The notes: a model not told the origin generated them from the letters alone. Numbered from the stretch's first letter, positions 18,221-28,041 are shown. The stretch: 47,152 nucleotides of DNA from Roseomonas acroporae (GCF_023223525.1 NZ_JALPRX010000027.1:1-47152), one strand, 5' to 3'. Translations and numbers: made by a program.

Positions 18221-18223
18221 GCC

Positions 18224-19114
18224 ATGGCGATCCTCGTCGACAAGAACACCCGGGTGATGACCCAGGGCTTCACCGGCGCCCAGGGCACCTTCCATGCCGA
18301 GCAGGGCATCGCCTACGGCACCAACTACGTGGGCGGCGTGACGCCGGGCAAGGGCGGCCAGACCCATATCGGCCTGCCCGTGTTCAACACGGTCGCCGAC
18401 TGCGTCGAGGCCACCGGCGCCGACGCCTCGGTGATCTACGTGCCGCCGCCCTTCGCGGCCGACTCCATCCTGGAGGCGATCGACGCCGGGGTGCCGCTGA
18501 TCATCTGCATCACCGAGGGCATCCCGGTGCTGGACATGGTCAAGGTCAAGCGCGCCCTGTCCGGCAGCAGGTCCCGCCTGATCGGCCCGAACTGCCCGGG
18601 CGTGATCACGCCGGAGGCCTGCAAGATCGGCATCATGCCGGGCCACATCCACAAGCGCGGCTCGGTCGGCATCGTCTCGCGCTCCGGCACGCTGACCTAC
18701 GAGGCCGTGGCGCAGACCACGGCGGCCGGGCTCGGCCAGTCCACCTGCGTCGGCATCGGCGGCGACCCGGTGAAGGGCACCGACTTCATCGACGTGCTGG
18801 AGCTGTTCCTGGCCGACCCCGAGACCAAGCAGATCGTCATGATCGGCGAGATCGGCGGCCAGTCCGAGATCCTGGCGGCCGAGTATCTGGGCCGCGAGAA
18901 CAGGCCGGGCAGCGCCGGCTACAAGCCGGTGGTGGGCTTCATCGCCGGCGCCACCGCCCCCCCGGGCCGCCGCATGGGCCATGCCGGCGCGGTGATCTCG
19001 GGCGGCAAGGACACCGCCGCGGCGAAGATGGAGGCCATGCGCGAGGCCGGCATCCATGTCGCCGACAGCCCGGCGGCGCTGGGCTCGACCATGGTGAAGG
19101 CCATCAAGGGCTGA
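18224..19114 (+). CDS. sucD: succinyl-CoA synthetase alpha subunit
   Basis: A 296-residue subunit with the CoA-binding Rossmann domain first ([29 protein letters not shown]) and the catalytic domain second. The phosphorylated histidine is H253 in [27 protein letters not shown] and [16 protein letters not shown] are family hallmarks. It pairs with SucC. The 461 bp behind it hold a series of hairpins before sucA, unlike the tight sucC-sucD joint. Confidence 0.97.
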   Translation: MAILVDKNTRVMTQGFTGAQGTFHAEQGIAYGTNYVGGVTPGKGGQTHIGLPVFNTVADCVEATGADASVIYVPPPFAADSILEAIDAGVPLIICITEGIPVLDMVKVKRALSGSRSRLIGPNCPGVITPEACKIGIMPGHIHKRGSVGIVSRSGTLTYEAVAQTTAAGLGQSTCVGIGGDPVKGTDFIDVLELFLADPETKQIVMIGEIGGQSEILAAEYLGRENRPGSAGYKPVVGFIAGATAPPGRRMGHAGAVISGGKDTAAAKMEAMREAGIHVADSPAALGSTMVKAIKG

Positions 19115-19575
19115 GCCGACGGGGAGGGCGAAGCCCTCCCCGTACCCCGTCTTGTTGTCGGGGAGAGCTCCGCCCTCCCCGTACCCCTTCGGCCAGGAAG
19201 GGCTCTGTCCTTCCGGGTATCTCCCGCCGGGGCATGACGGCCCCGGACGCGGGACATCCCTGTTTTCTTCCGGGGCGGCGGGCGGTCCGCCTCCCGGCGA
19301 GGCCGGGGTCGCGCCGCGAACAGGTGGCCGGACCCACCTTCCGTCCACGGCATGGCAGCCATGCCGTTGCCGTCCCCGCCGACTGCCTGAAAACTACGCG
19401 CGCAGGCGGTTCTGCCGTACCGTTGCCGCAAGCCCCGTGTTAACCCACCCGCGCCCCATCCATATGGGAGCGGCGTGGGCCGTACCGCGTCGCGCCCGGG
19501 AAGGGCGATCCGGGCAGACCGCCGCCGCGGCTGGAAGCGGACGGGCCGGCAATGCCCGCCGAGGAGAAACGAGAC
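19115..19575. other. sucD-sucA intergenic region with three hairpins
   Basis: 461 bp without a gene. The first 100 bp hold three hairpins of the dispersed GC-rich family: 19120-19142 (perfect, loop gaa), 19159-19181 and about 19195-19215. The first two are followed by the same short motif gtacccc. The remainder up to the sucA ribosome site (gaggag near 19560) shows no gene. It should contain any promoter for sucAB; none can be pinned down. Confidence 0.6.
19120..19142 (+). terminator. terminator-like hairpin after sucD
   Basis: Perfect 10-bp stem cggggagggc/gccctccccg with a three-base gaa loop, six bases after the sucD stop. It also belongs to the dispersed hairpin family, so its presence may reflect repeat insertion rather than selection for termination. 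Confidence 0.5.
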
Positions 19576-22497
19576 ATGGCTGGTGTGGACATCCTTGCGA
19601 GCGTGATGACGGGGGCGAACGCCACCTACCTCGCCGATCTCTACGCCAAGTGGGTCGAGAACCCGGGCAGCGTCGATCCCTCCTTCGCCGAGCTGTTCGA
19701 GGTGCTGAACGACGACGCCCGCGCGGTGCTGACCGACGCGATGGGCGCCTCCTGGGCGCCGCGCCCGAAGGGCGGCTTCGCGCCGGAGCCCGAGGTCGCC
19801 GCCAGGCCCGCCAAGGGCGCCCCGGGCGCGCCGAAGTCCGGCAAGGGCGAGGCTGCCGACAAGGCCGCGGCCGCGGTTCCGACCGATCCCGCCGCCGCCC
19901 GCGCCGCGGTGGTCGATTCCATCCGCGCCCTGATGCTGATCCGCGCCTACCGCGTGCGCGGCCACCTGGAGGCGCAGCTCGACCCGCTCGGCCTGCAGAA
20001 GCAGCACCCGCATCCCGAGCTCGACTACCGCACCTACGGCTTCACCGAGGCCGACCTCGACCGCCCGATCTTCATCGACAAGGTGCTGGGCCGCGAGACC
20101 GCGACGCTGCGCGAGATCATCGAGATCATCCGCGCCACCTATTGCGGCCCGATCGGCGTCGAGTTCATGCACATCCAGGATCCGGGCCAGAAGAGCTGGA
20201 TCCAGCAGCGCGTCGAGGGCGCCCCCTGGACGAAGGCGTTCGACAAGGACGCCAAGCGCACCATCCTGGAGCAGCTCACCGAGGCCGAGGGCTTCGAGGC
20301 GTTCTGCGCCAAGAAGTTCGTCTCCACCAAGCGCTTCGGCCTGGAGGGCGGCGAGAGCACCATCCCGGCGATCCAGGCGGTGATCGAGTCCGCCGCGCGC
20401 GCCGGCACCACCGCGATCGACATCGGCATGGCGCATCGCGGCCGCCTCAACGTGCTGGTGAACATCGTCAAGAAGCCCTTCACCGCCGTGTTCAGCGAGT
20501 TCATCGGCGTCTCGGCCAAGCCGGACGACGTGCAGGGCTCGGGCGACGTGAAGTACCATCTCGGCACCTCGACCGATGTCGAGATCGGCGGGCGCACCGT
20601 CCACCTCTCGCTGCAGCCGAACCCCTCGCACCTCGAGGCGGTCGACCCCGTGGTGGTCGGCAAGGTGCGCGCGCGCCAGGACAATGCCGGCGACACCAAG
20701 ACCCGCCGCTCCGCCATGGCGATCCTGCTGCACGGCGACGCCGCCTTCGCCGGCCAGGGCCTGGTGTACGAGACGCTGGCGATGAGCCAGCTCATCGGCT
20801 ACCGCACCGGCGGCACGGTGCACATCGTCACCAACAACCAGATCGGCTTCACCACCGTCCCGGCGCACGCCTATTCGGGCCTCTACTGCACCGACATTGC
20901 CAAGGCGGTGCAGGCGCCGATCCTGCACGTCAACGGCGACAACCCGGAGGCGGTGGTGTTCTGCGCCCGCATGTGCGCCGAGTTCCGGCAGGAATTCGGC
21001 GTCGACATCGTGCTCGACATCGTCTGCTACCGCCGCCACGGCCACAACGAGAGCGACGAGCCGGCCTTCACCCAGCCGATCATGTACCGCCGCATCCGGG
21101 AGATGAAGACGACCCGGACCCTCTACGCCGAGAAGCTCGCCGCCGAGGGCAGCATCCCGGCCGAGGAGTCGAAGGCGATGTGGGACGCCTTCGCCCAGCA
21201 GCTCGACGAGGCCAACCAGGCCGCCCAGTCCTTCAAGCCGAACAAGGCGGACTGGCTGGAAGGCAACTGGGCCGGCATCAAGGCCACCAGCGAGGATGGC
21301 GAGGACCGCGACGAGGCCACCGCCGTCGGGCTGGAGACGCTGCGCGAGGTGGGCGCGGCGCTGGCCCGCGTGCCGGAGGGCTTCAAGGCCAACCCAAAGA
21401 TCCTGCGCCAGCTCGAGGCCAAGAAGCAGGCCATCGAGACCGGCGAGGGCATCGACTGGGCGACCGGCGAGGCGCTGGCCTTCGGCACGCTGCTGCTGGA
21501 AGGCCACCGCGTCCGCCTCTCGGGCGAGGACGTGCAGCGCGGCACCTTCAGCCAGCGCCATTCCGTGCTGATCGACCAGGACACCCAGGCCGAGTACGTG
21601 CCGCTCAACAACATCCGTGAGGGGCAGAAGCGCTACGAGGCGTTCAACTCGCTGCTCTCGGAAGCGGGCGTGCTGGGCTTCGACTACGGCTACTCGGTCG
21701 CCGACCCGCACACGCTGACCCTCTGGGAAGGCCAGTTCGGCGACTTCGCCAACGGCGCGCAGGTCATCATCGACCAGTTCATCGCCTCGGCCGAGACGAA
21801 GTGGCTGCGCATGTCGGGCCTCGTGATGCTGCTGCCGCACGGCTACGAGGGGCAGGGGCCGGAGCACTCCTCGGCGCGCCTGGAGCGCTACCTGCAGCTC
21901 TGCGCCGAGCGCAACCTGCGCGTGGGCAACATCACCACGCCGGCCAACTACTTCCACGCGCTGCGCCGCCAGCTCAAGGCGAACTACCGCAAGCCGCTGA
22001 TCCTGATGACGCCGAAGTCGCTGCTGCGGCACAAGCTCGCGGTCAGCTCCCTCGCCGATTTCGGGCCCGGCAGCGGCTTCCGCACCGTGATCCCCGAGGT
22101 GGACGCGATCGCGCCGGAGGAGAAGGTGCGGCGCATCGTGCTCTGCACCGGCAAGGTCTACTACGACCTGCTGCAGGAGCGGCGCGAGAAGGGCATCCAG
22201 GATGTGGCCATCATCCGCCTGGAGCAGCTCTACCCGTTCCCGACCCGCAGCCTGCCGGGCGTGCTCGGCCCCTACAGGAACGCCGAGGTGGTCTGGTGCC
22301 AGGAGGAGCCCGAGAACATGGGCGCCTGGAACTTCGTCGACCGGCGGCTGGAGGCGGTGCTGCGCGACCTCGGCTTCAAGCACGACCGGCCCGTCTTCGT
22401 CGGCCGCGCCGAGGCGGCGAGCCCGGCCACCGGCTCGGCCAAGGCGCACGCGCAGCAGCAGCAGGCGCTGGTGCAGGCCGCGCTGACGCTGGGCTGA
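19576..22497 (+). CDS. sucA: 2-oxoglutarate dehydrogenase E1 component
   Basis: A 973-residue thiamine-diphosphate enzyme that decarboxylates 2-oxoglutarate and passes the succinyl group to the lipoyl arm of SucB. The N-terminal E2/E3-binding stretch contains NATYLADLYAKWVENPGSVD. AHRGRLNVLVNI (about residue 285), the TPP-binding region from HGDAAFAGQG (about 385) through TNNQIGFTT and NGDNPEAVVF, and the C-terminal transketolase part with HGYEGQGPEHSSARLER and QLYPFPTRSL are all intact. I start at ATG 19576, with gaggag about 10 nt upstream, rather than 24 bp earlier. The linker from about 70 to 115 is Ala/Pro/Lys-rich. Confidence 0.97.
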   Translation: MAGVDILASVMTGANATYLADLYAKWVENPGSVDPSFAELFEVLNDDARAVLTDAMGASWAPRPKGGFAPEPEVAARPAKGAPGAPKSGKGEAADKAAAAVPTDPAAARAAVVDSIRALMLIRAYRVRGHLEAQLDPLGLQKQHPHPELDYRTYGFTEADLDRPIFIDKVLGRETATLREIIEIIRATYCGPIGVEFMHIQDPGQKSWIQQRVEGAPWTKAFDKDAKRTILEQLTEAEGFEAFCAKKFVSTKRFGLEGGESTIPAIQAVIESAARAGTTAIDIGMAHRGRLNVLVNIVKKPFTAVFSEFIGVSAKPDDVQGSGDVKYHLGTSTDVEIGGRTVHLSLQPNPSHLEAVDPVVVGKVRARQDNAGDTKTRRSAMAILLHGDAAFAGQGLVYETLAMSQLIGYRTGGTVHIVTNNQIGFTTVPAHAYSGLYCTDIAKAVQAPILHVNGDNPEAVVFCARMCAEFRQEFGVDIVLDIVCYRRHGHNESDEPAFTQPIMYRRIREMKTTRTLYAEKLAAEGSIPAEESKAMWDAFAQQLDEANQAAQSFKPNKADWLEGNWAGIKATSEDGEDRDEATAVGLETLREVGAALARVPEGFKANPKILRQLEAKKQAIETGEGIDWATGEALAFGTLLLEGHRVRLSGEDVQRGTFSQRHSVLIDQDTQAEYVPLNNIREGQKRYEAFNSLLSEAGVLGFDYGYSVADPHTLTLWEGQFGDFANGAQVIIDQFIASAETKWLRMSGLVMLLPHGYEGQGPEHSSARLERYLQLCAERNLRVGNITTPANYFHALRRQLKANYRKPLILMTPKSLLRHKLAVSSLADFGPGSGFRTVIPEVDAIAPEEKVRRIVLCTGKVYYDLLQERREKGIQDVAIIRLEQLYPFPTRSLPGVLGPYRNAEVVWCQEEPENMGAWNFVDRRLEAVLRDLGFKHDRPVFVGRAEAASPATGSAKAHAQQQQALVQAALTLG

Positions 22498-22508
22498 GCG
22501 CCTGTCCC

Positions 22509-22536
22509 GGAGGCGGGCCTTCCGGGGCCCGCCTCC
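22509..22536 (+). terminator. terminator-like hairpin between sucA and sucB
   Basis: A perfect 11-bp stem ggaggcgggcc/ggcccgcctcc with a ttccgg loop lies 12 bp after the sucA stop, inside the 234-bp sucA-sucB gap. No U-run follows. It could set the E1:E2 ratio by partial termination or mRNA processing. Confidence 0.55.
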
Positions 22537-22731
22537 CGCTTCCGGCGGTGCGGCGGATCCGCGCCCCGGCGGCGAATGCACGCCGCCCGGAAGCCGGGCG
22601 TGAAATCCGACGATCGGCGACGCATCGGGCCTTGACCCCGGAACGTCGCTGAGGCCCCTGACAGCCGGCATCCCGGCACGCGCGCGGCGACGGCATGCCC
22701 CCGTCACGGCGCAGGATGAGAGAACGAGAGC

Positions 22732-24003
22732 ATGACCGAGATCGTGGTGCCCACCCTGGGCGAGAGCGTCAGCAGCGCCACCGTCGCCCGCTGGCTGAAG
22801 AAGGCCGGCGAGGCGGTGGCGGCGGACGAGCCGCTGGTGGAGCTGGAGACCGACAAGGTCACGGTCGAGGTCCCGGCCCCCTCCGCCGGCACGCTCGAGG
22901 CGATCGCCGCCGACGAGGGCGCCGAGGTCGAGGTCGGCGCCGTGCTCGGCACCATTGCCGCCCAGGGCGCCGCCAGCGGTGCCGCCGCGAAGCCCGCCGC
23001 GCCGGCGCCGGCCCCCGCCAAGCCGGCCGCGCCGGAGCCCGCCCCGGCCGCCGTTGCCGCGCCCAAGGTCGAGACTCCGCGCGCTCCCTCCGGCCCGGTC
23101 GGCCGCCCCGGCGCCGGCGAGCACGCGCCGCTGCCCGCCGCCGCCAAGCTGATGACCGAGAACAAGGTCGAGGCCGGGCAGCTCGGCGAGGGCTCCGGCA
23201 AGGACGGGCGCATCACCAAGGGCGACGTACTCGACTTCCTCAGCCGCCCCGCGCCCGCCGCCGCTGCCGCCGCGCCCGCCGCCAAGGCGCCGCGCGCGCT
23301 GGAGGAGGGCGAGGAGCGGGTGAAGATGACCCGCCTGCGCCAGACCATCGCGCGCCGGCTGAAGGAGGCGCAGAACACCGCCGCCATGCTCACCACCTTC
23401 AACGAGGTGGACATGGGTGCCGCGATGGCGCTGCGCACCGAGTACCGCGACGCTTTCGAGAAGAAGCACGGCGTGCGCCTCGGCTTCATGTCCTTCTTCG
23501 TGAAGGCGGCGGTGGCGGCGCTGAAGGAGTTCCCGGCGGTCAACGCCGAGATCGACGGCGACGAGTTCGTCTACAAGAACTTCGTCCACATGGGCATCGC
23601 GGTGGGCGGCCCCTCCGGCCTCGTCGTGCCGGTGCTCAAGCACGCCGACCGGATGTCCTTCGCCGAGATCGAGAAGACGATCGGCAATTTCGGCCGTGCC
23701 GCGCGCGACGGCACGCTGAAGATGGCCGACTTGTCGGGCGGCTCCTTCACCATCACCAATGGCGGCATCTACGGCTCGCTGATGAGCACGCCGATCCTGA
23801 ACCCGCCGCAGTCCGGCATCCTGGGCATGCACAAGATCCAGGACCGCCCGATGGCGGTGGGCGGCAAGGTCGAGATCCGCCCGATGATGTACATCGCGCT
23901 GAGCTACGACCACCGGATCGTGGACGGCAAGGAGGCGGTGAGCTTCCTCGTGCGCATCAAGGAGAGCGTCGAGGATCCGCGCCGGCTGATGCTGGACATC
24001 TGA
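22732..24003 (+). CDS. sucB: dihydrolipoyllysine succinyltransferase (2-oxoglutarate dehydrogenase E2)
   Basis: A 423-residue core subunit. One lipoyl domain (1-78) has K42 in [13 protein letters not shown]. An Ala/Pro linker leads to the peripheral subunit-binding domain (about 135-175: [15 protein letters not shown] and [14 protein letters not shown]), followed by a second Ala-rich linker and the catalytic domain from about 195. The catalytic H394 and D398 are in [16 protein letters not shown]. It forms the 24-mer core of the complex. No lpd (E3) gene follows; the next sequence is a hairpin array and a gene on the other strand. E3 must be encoded elsewhere. Confidence 0.97.
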   Translation: MTEIVVPTLGESVSSATVARWLKKAGEAVAADEPLVELETDKVTVEVPAPSAGTLEAIAADEGAEVEVGAVLGTIAAQGAASGAAAKPAAPAPAPAKPAAPEPAPAAVAAPKVETPRAPSGPVGRPGAGEHAPLPAAAKLMTENKVEAGQLGEGSGKDGRITKGDVLDFLSRPAPAAAAAAPAAKAPRALEEGEERVKMTRLRQTIARRLKEAQNTAAMLTTFNEVDMGAAMALRTEYRDAFEKKHGVRLGFMSFFVKAAVAALKEFPAVNAEIDGDEFVYKNFVHMGIAVGGPSGLVVPVLKHADRMSFAEIEKTIGNFGRAARDGTLKMADLSGGSFTITNGGIYGSLMSTPILNPPQSGILGMHKIQDRPMAVGGKVEIRPMMYIALSYDHRIVDGKEAVSFLVRIKESVEDPRRLMLDI

Positions 24004-24278
24004 GGGGCGGCGGGGAAGGCTCCGCCCTCCCCGGACCCCTCCGGCCAAGGAGGGCGCCGCCCTCCCTGGGTATCCACCGACCGGGTTCCCGGACCTCCGC
24101 CGGGCCGAGCGGGGTTTCCAAAGGGGCTTCGCCCTTTGGTGGGGCGGGGTTTCCAAAGGGGCTTCGCCCTTTGGTGGGGCGGGGTTTCCAAAGGGGTTTC
24201 GCCCTTTGGTGGGAGAGTGCGGAGAGGGCGAAGCCCTCTCTGCCGGGGCCCGGGGCGGAGCCCCGTTCCCGGTTCTCA
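24004..24278. repeat. GC-rich hairpin array after sucB
   Basis: The 275-bp gap is filled almost wholly by stem-loops: ggggaaggctccgccctccc (about 24012-24031), a ccaaggagggc/gccctccctgg pair, the 35-bp triple repeat (24111-24214), gagagggcgaagccctctc (about 24222-24240) and ccggggcc...ggagccccg (about 24243-24265). All share the loop and arm style seen at 12345, 19120 and 27959. The array lies between the converging sucB and esterase genes. Confidence 0.8.
24111..24214. repeat. 35-bp tandem repeat, three copies, each a hairpin
   Basis: Copies at 24111-24145, 24146-24180 and 24181-24214 are identical except for one C-to-T change in the loop of copy 3 and the last bases. Each holds the stem ccaaaggg/ccctttgg around a short loop containing cttcg or tttcg. 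Confidence 0.9.
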
Positions 24279-25238
24279 TCACCCCACCCGGAATTCCTCC
24301 CACGCCTCCCGCAGCGCCAGGGCGGCGATGCGCGTCACCGTGGCGGCGCCGCGCAGGAAGCGGCCCATGGTCAGGAAGCCGTGGATCTGGTCCGCGCAGT
24401 GCAGGTGCGCCACCCGCACGCCCTCGCGTTCCAGCCGGTCCGCATAGGCGCGTCCCTCGTCGTTGAGCGGGTCGTGCCCGGCGGTCATCACGAAGGCCGG
24501 CGCCACCCCGGCCAGGCTCGGCGCCCGCAGCGGCGAGGCGCGCCAGTCCCAGCGGTCCGCCACCTCCGGCGCGTAGTGGTCGATGAACCAGCGCATCACC
24601 TCGGCGGTCAGCGGCAGGCCGGCCGTGATCCGTTCGTAGGACTCCGTGGTCATGGTCAGGTCGGTGGCCGGGTAGAGCAGGAGCTGGAAGCCGGGGTTCG
24701 GCACCGCCCCGTCGCGGCCGAGCAGCGCCAGGATCGCGGCGAGGTTGCCGCCCGCGCTGTCCCCGCCCACGGCGAGGCGCGACGGGTCGATCCCGAGCGA
24801 CGACGCCTCCGCCGCGACGAAGCGCAGCGCCGCCATGGCGTCCTCGACGGCGGCGGGGAAGCGGTGCTCCGGCGCCATGCGGTAGTCCACCGCGATCACG
24901 CAGCACCCGGCCTCGTTGGCCAGGGCGCGGCACAGCCCGTCATGCGTGTCGAGGTCGCCGAACACCCAGCCGCCGCCATGCAGGTAGAGCAGGCAGGGCA
25001 GGGCGGCCTCGGCCGCCGTGCCGAGGCCGCGGTAGAGCCGCAGCGGCACCTTGCCGCGCGGCCCGTCGCAGTCGAGGTCGCGCCAGACCGCCACCTCGGG
25101 GGGCGGCAATTGCAGCACGTGCCGGCCGTCCCGGTACATCCTGCGCGCTTCCGCCGGCTCCAGGCTGGCATAGGAGGGCCGCCCGGACTCGCGGATCACC
25201 TGGAGCAGGATCTCGGCATCGGGGTGAAGCGCGGGCAT
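24279..25238 (-). CDS. alpha/beta hydrolase, hormone-sensitive-lipase type esterase
   Basis: A 319-residue carboxylesterase. The oxyanion-hole motif HGGGWVFGD (about 84-92) precedes the nucleophile elbow GGDSAGGNLAA (Ser about 159). The catalytic Asp is in VMTAGHDPLNDEG and the His in QIHGFLTMGR. These four features define the HSL (family IV) esterases that cleave short acyl esters; the natural substrate is unknown. ATG 25238 is preceded by an ideal ggagg site (aaggaggaccc). It converges with sucB over the hairpin array and diverges from the membrane protein gene at 25479. Confidence 0.9.
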   Translation of the reverse strand: MPALHPDAEILLQVIRESGRPSYASLEPAEARRMYRDGRHVLQLPPPEVAVWRDLDCDGPRGKVPLRLYRGLGTAAEAALPCLLYLHGGGWVFGDLDTHDGLCRALANEAGCCVIAVDYRMAPEHRFPAAVEDAMAALRFVAAEASSLGIDPSRLAVGGDSAGGNLAAILALLGRDGAVPNPGFQLLLYPATDLTMTTESYERITAGLPLTAEVMRWFIDHYAPEVADRWDWRASPLRAPSLAGVAPAFVMTAGHDPLNDEGRAYADRLEREGVRVAHLHCADQIHGFLTMGRFLRGAATVTRIAALALREAWEEFRVG

Positions 25239-25478
25239 GGGTCCTCCTTGGCGTCCGTCTCGTTGGCGGCCGGCTGGCAGGGGGCATGGCCCATGCGCCG
25301 GTCCTTGCGTCGAGTGTCGCCCGCCATCGTCCCGCTGGCCAGGGTCCGGTCCTCCCCGGCCGCCTTCGGCCGCCCGCCGGTTCCCTTCGCGGCCTCGCCG
25401 CGGCCGGTGAAGCGTTTCCTGGTCCCGCGGCCCGGCCGGAGGGATGATGCGGGCACCATCCGGAACCCGTGGACGCCC

Positions 25479-26054
25479 ATGCACGCCATCCGCCGCAAGC
25501 TCCGCCTTGCCGTCAGGCCCGCCATCCTGCTGCTCGCCTTCGCGCTGGTGCTGTTCGAGGAGACGGTGTGGCGCTGGGGCGGCGCGCTCGGCGCGCTGCT
25601 GGCCCGCATCCCCCTGCTCGCGGCGCTGGAGCGGCTGGTGGCGCGGCTGCCGCCGCCCGCCGTCTTCGCCCTGTTCCTGGTGCCGATGGCCCTGCTGCTG
25701 CCGGTCAAGCTCGCGGCGCTGTGGCTGATCGCGGCCGGGCATCCGCTGCTCGGGCTCGGCGTGATCGTCGCGGCGAAGGTCGGCGGCACCGCCGTCTCGG
25801 CCCGGCTCTACGCCATCGCCGAGCCGAAGCTGATGCAGGTGCCGGCCTTCGCCTGGGCGCGCGGGAAGGTGGCGGCGCTGCTGGCGCGGGCGCATGCCTT
25901 CCTCGATGCCTCGCCGGCCTGGCAGTCGGCGCGGCGGGCGATGGCGGCGCTGCGGGAGCGGGCGCGGGCGTTGCGCGTGCGCCTGGCCGGCGCCGGGGGC
26001 GGCCTCGGGCTGCGTCTCGCGGCGGCGCGACGATGCTTGCGGCGGACGGCCTGA
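25479..26054 (+). CDS. conserved-looking membrane protein, hypothetical
   Basis: A 191-residue protein. After a basic start (MHAIRRKLRLAVRPA) come three or so hydrophobic segments: ILLLAFALVLFEE (about 16-28), PAVFALFLVPMALLLPVKLA (about 66-85) and a helix around AAGHPLLGLGVIVAAKV. The next motif, GGTAVSARLYAIAEPKLMQV, reads as conserved. The tail is Arg/Ala-rich and probably cytoplasmic. Similar short proteins occur in Acetobacteraceae, but I cannot name a function. It is a single gene. Confidence 0.6.
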   Translation: MHAIRRKLRLAVRPAILLLAFALVLFEETVWRWGGALGALLARIPLLAALERLVARLPPPAVFALFLVPMALLLPVKLAALWLIAAGHPLLGLGVIVAAKVGGTAVSARLYAIAEPKLMQVPAFAWARGKVAALLARAHAFLDASPAWQSARRAMAALRERARALRVRLAGAGGGLGLRLAAARRCLRRTA

Positions 26055-26470
26055 CGGGCGCCGGCGGCGCGTCTCGCGCGGGGTCGTACTCGCGGCCCCC
26101 TCGGGCGGCCCCCTCGTGCGTCCCCGTGTGTTTCCCCGGCCCGGTGCGCGGGGTTGGTGCCGGCTGGCGCGGAATTGAGCCCCGCCTCCGGCGGTGCGGC
26201 GGGCCGGGATGCCGGCGCGGGCCGGATGCCGCACGATCCGGTCTTGCCTGACCCAGCCTGCCGAATTCCGGGCCGACCGGCGGGCGGGCCGATGCCGGCG
26301 CCCGACCCCGGAACCTTCCGGTCGGGCACATGAAGCGCATGTCACCCGTCGGCCCATGGTGTCCCCCGGTGTTCCGGGGCACCCCTGGCGCCGCGGGCCC
26401 GCTCCTTCCGTCCGGGGCGCCCGTCTCCGCCGGCTCGCCCGCCGGCCGGAGGATCGGAGGAAGCGTCGCC
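26055..26470. other. intergenic stretch upstream of the MFS gene
   Basis: About 415 bp with no supported gene. An in-frame ATG at 26330 could extend the MFS protein by 47 residues, but the extension is low-complexity. No other signal is recognised. Confidence 0.35.
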
Positions 26471-27892
26471 ATGAACATCCTCACGCCGGGCCGCCAGCCC
26501 GGCGCCACGCCGGCCCTCGCCGGCTCGCCCGCCGCCATCGCCGCCCGCCTCGACCGGCTGCCCGCCTCCCGCTACGGCTGGCGGATCGTGCTGCTGCTCT
26601 CGCTCGGCGGCTGCTTCGAGTTCTACGATCTGTTCTACACGGCCTACGTGGCGCCCGGCCTGTACCGGGAGGGGCTGTTCACCCGCACCACCACCGGCCT
26701 GTTCGACCTGCACGGCTTCGCCAGCTTCGTCGCCTCCTTCTTCGCCGGCCTGTTCATCGGCACGATCGGCTTCGGCCGTGTCGCCGACCGCTTCGGCCGG
26801 CGGCGCGTCTTCACCATCTCGCTGCTCTGGTACTCGCTGGCCAATCTGGTGCTGGCCTTCCAGGCTGACGCGCCTTGGATCCTGTTCTGGCGCTTCATGG
26901 CCGGCATCGGCGTCGGCGTCGAACTGGTCACCATCGACACCTACATCGCCGAGCTGGTGCCACCGGCGCAGCGCGGCCGCGCCTTCGCGGTGAACCAGAC
27001 GATCCTGTTCTGCATGGTACCGCTGGTCGCCCTCATCGCCTGGCTGCTGGTGCCGCGCGATCCGTTCGGCTTCGCCGGCTGGCGCTGGGTGGTGCTGATT
27101 GGCGCCACCGGGGCGCTCGCCGCCTGGTGGCTGCGCCGCGCCATTCCGGAATCGCCGCGCTGGCTGGCCCAGCATGGGCAGGCCGAGGAGGCGGACCGCG
27201 TGATGACGGGCATCGAGGCGAAGGTCGCGGCCGAGCTGGGACCGCTGCCGCCCCCGGCGCCGGCGGCCGAGGTGCCGGCGGGCGCCGGCCGGCTGGCCGA
27301 GGCGTTCCAGCCGCCCTATCGCACCCGCACCATCATGATGTCGGTGTTCAGCCTGTTGCAGACGGTGGGCTTCTACGGCTTCGGCAACTGGGTGCCGACG
27401 CTGCTGCTGGCCGAGGGCATAAACGTCACCACCTCCCTGCTCTACACCTTCCTGATCGCGCTGGCCGGGCCGTTCGGGCCGCTCGGCGCGGCGCTGATCG
27501 CGGACCGGGTGGAGCGCAAGTGGCAGGTGGCGGGGGCGGCCGCCACGGTGGCGCTGCTCGGGCTGGTCTTCGCGACGCAGCGCGATGCCGTCGGCATCGT
27601 GCTCTGCGGCATGGCGCTGACCATCGCCAACGCCTTCATGTCCTACGCCCTGCACGCCTACCAGCCGGAGCTGTTCCCGACGCGCTTCCGCGCCAGCGCG
27701 GTGGGCTTCGTCTATTCGTGGAGCCGGCTCTCGGCGGTGTTCAGCGGCTATGCCATCGCCTTCACGCTCGGGCTGGGCGGCGTGCCGGCGGTGTTCGCGA
27801 TGATCGCGGGCGCCATGGCCGTCGCCGCCGGCGTGGTGGCGGTGTGGGGGCCGCGGGTGACCGGGCGCGGGCTGGAATCCATCTCGCACTGA
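26471..27892 (+). CDS. MFS transporter, metabolite:H+ symporter type
   Basis: A 473-residue, twelve-helix major facilitator. The cytoplasmic loop after helix 2 carries FGRVADRFGRRRVFTIS (the A-motif), with a second copy-like LIADRVERKW after helix 8. IPESPRWLAQHGQAEEADRV is the central-loop signature of the sugar/metabolite-H+ symporters. The helix-1 region GGCFEFYDLFYTAYVAPGL resembles aromatic-acid or dicarboxylate carriers. The substrate is not known; an organic acid is likely. I start at ATG 26471, where ggagg lies about 11 nt upstream. A perfect hairpin follows the stop. Confidence 0.85.
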   Translation: MNILTPGRQPGATPALAGSPAAIAARLDRLPASRYGWRIVLLLSLGGCFEFYDLFYTAYVAPGLYREGLFTRTTTGLFDLHGFASFVASFFAGLFIGTIGFGRVADRFGRRRVFTISLLWYSLANLVLAFQADAPWILFWRFMAGIGVGVELVTIDTYIAELVPPAQRGRAFAVNQTILFCMVPLVALIAWLLVPRDPFGFAGWRWVVLIGATGALAAWWLRRAIPESPRWLAQHGQAEEADRVMTGIEAKVAAELGPLPPPAPAAEVPAGAGRLAEAFQPPYRTRTIMMSVFSLLQTVGFYGFGNWVPTLLLAEGINVTTSLLYTFLIALAGPFGPLGAALIADRVERKWQVAGAAATVALLGLVFATQRDAVGIVLCGMALTIANAFMSYALHAYQPELFPTRFRASAVGFVYSWSRLSAVFSGYAIAFTLGLGGVPAVFAMIAGAMAVAAGVVAVWGPRVTGRGLESISH

Positions 27893-27897
27893 TCCGT

Positions 27898-27918
27898 ATG
27901 GCCGATGAAATCGGCCAT
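27898..27918 (+). terminator. terminator-like hairpin after the MFS gene
   Basis: Perfect 9-bp stem atggccgat/atcggccat with a gaa loop, 5 bp behind the stop codon at 27892. No T-run follows. Confidence 0.55.
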
Positions 27919-27954
27919 CAGGGATGCGGGTTGGGACCACCCTTCCGGAACGGG

Positions 27955-28040
27955 GGTTCCAAGGGGGCCTCGCCCCTTGGCGGAGGGTGCAGGGAGGCGG
28001 CGCCTCCCTGCCGGGGTCCGGGGCGGAGCCCCGAAACGCC
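27955..28040. repeat. GC-rich hairpin cluster
   Basis: Three stem-loops in a row: ccaaggggg/ccccttgg (27959-27980), cagggaggc/gcctccctg (27990-28010) and ggggtccggggcggagcccc (about 28013-28032). They match members of the family at 12345-12517 and 24010-24265. They lie between converging genes. Confidence 0.75.
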
Positions 28041-28041
28041 G

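Noticed and set aside
24111-24214. CRISPR or attachment-site repeat
   Set aside because: The 35-bp copies abut without spacers and each is a hairpin of a family found elsewhere in the window; no integrase is near.
18919-24933. A 2004-codon open frame on the minus strand
   Set aside because: It runs antisense to sucD, sucA and sucB, which are unmistakable, and translates to low-complexity Arg/His/Gly/Asp sequence. Long antisense frames are expected at this GC content.
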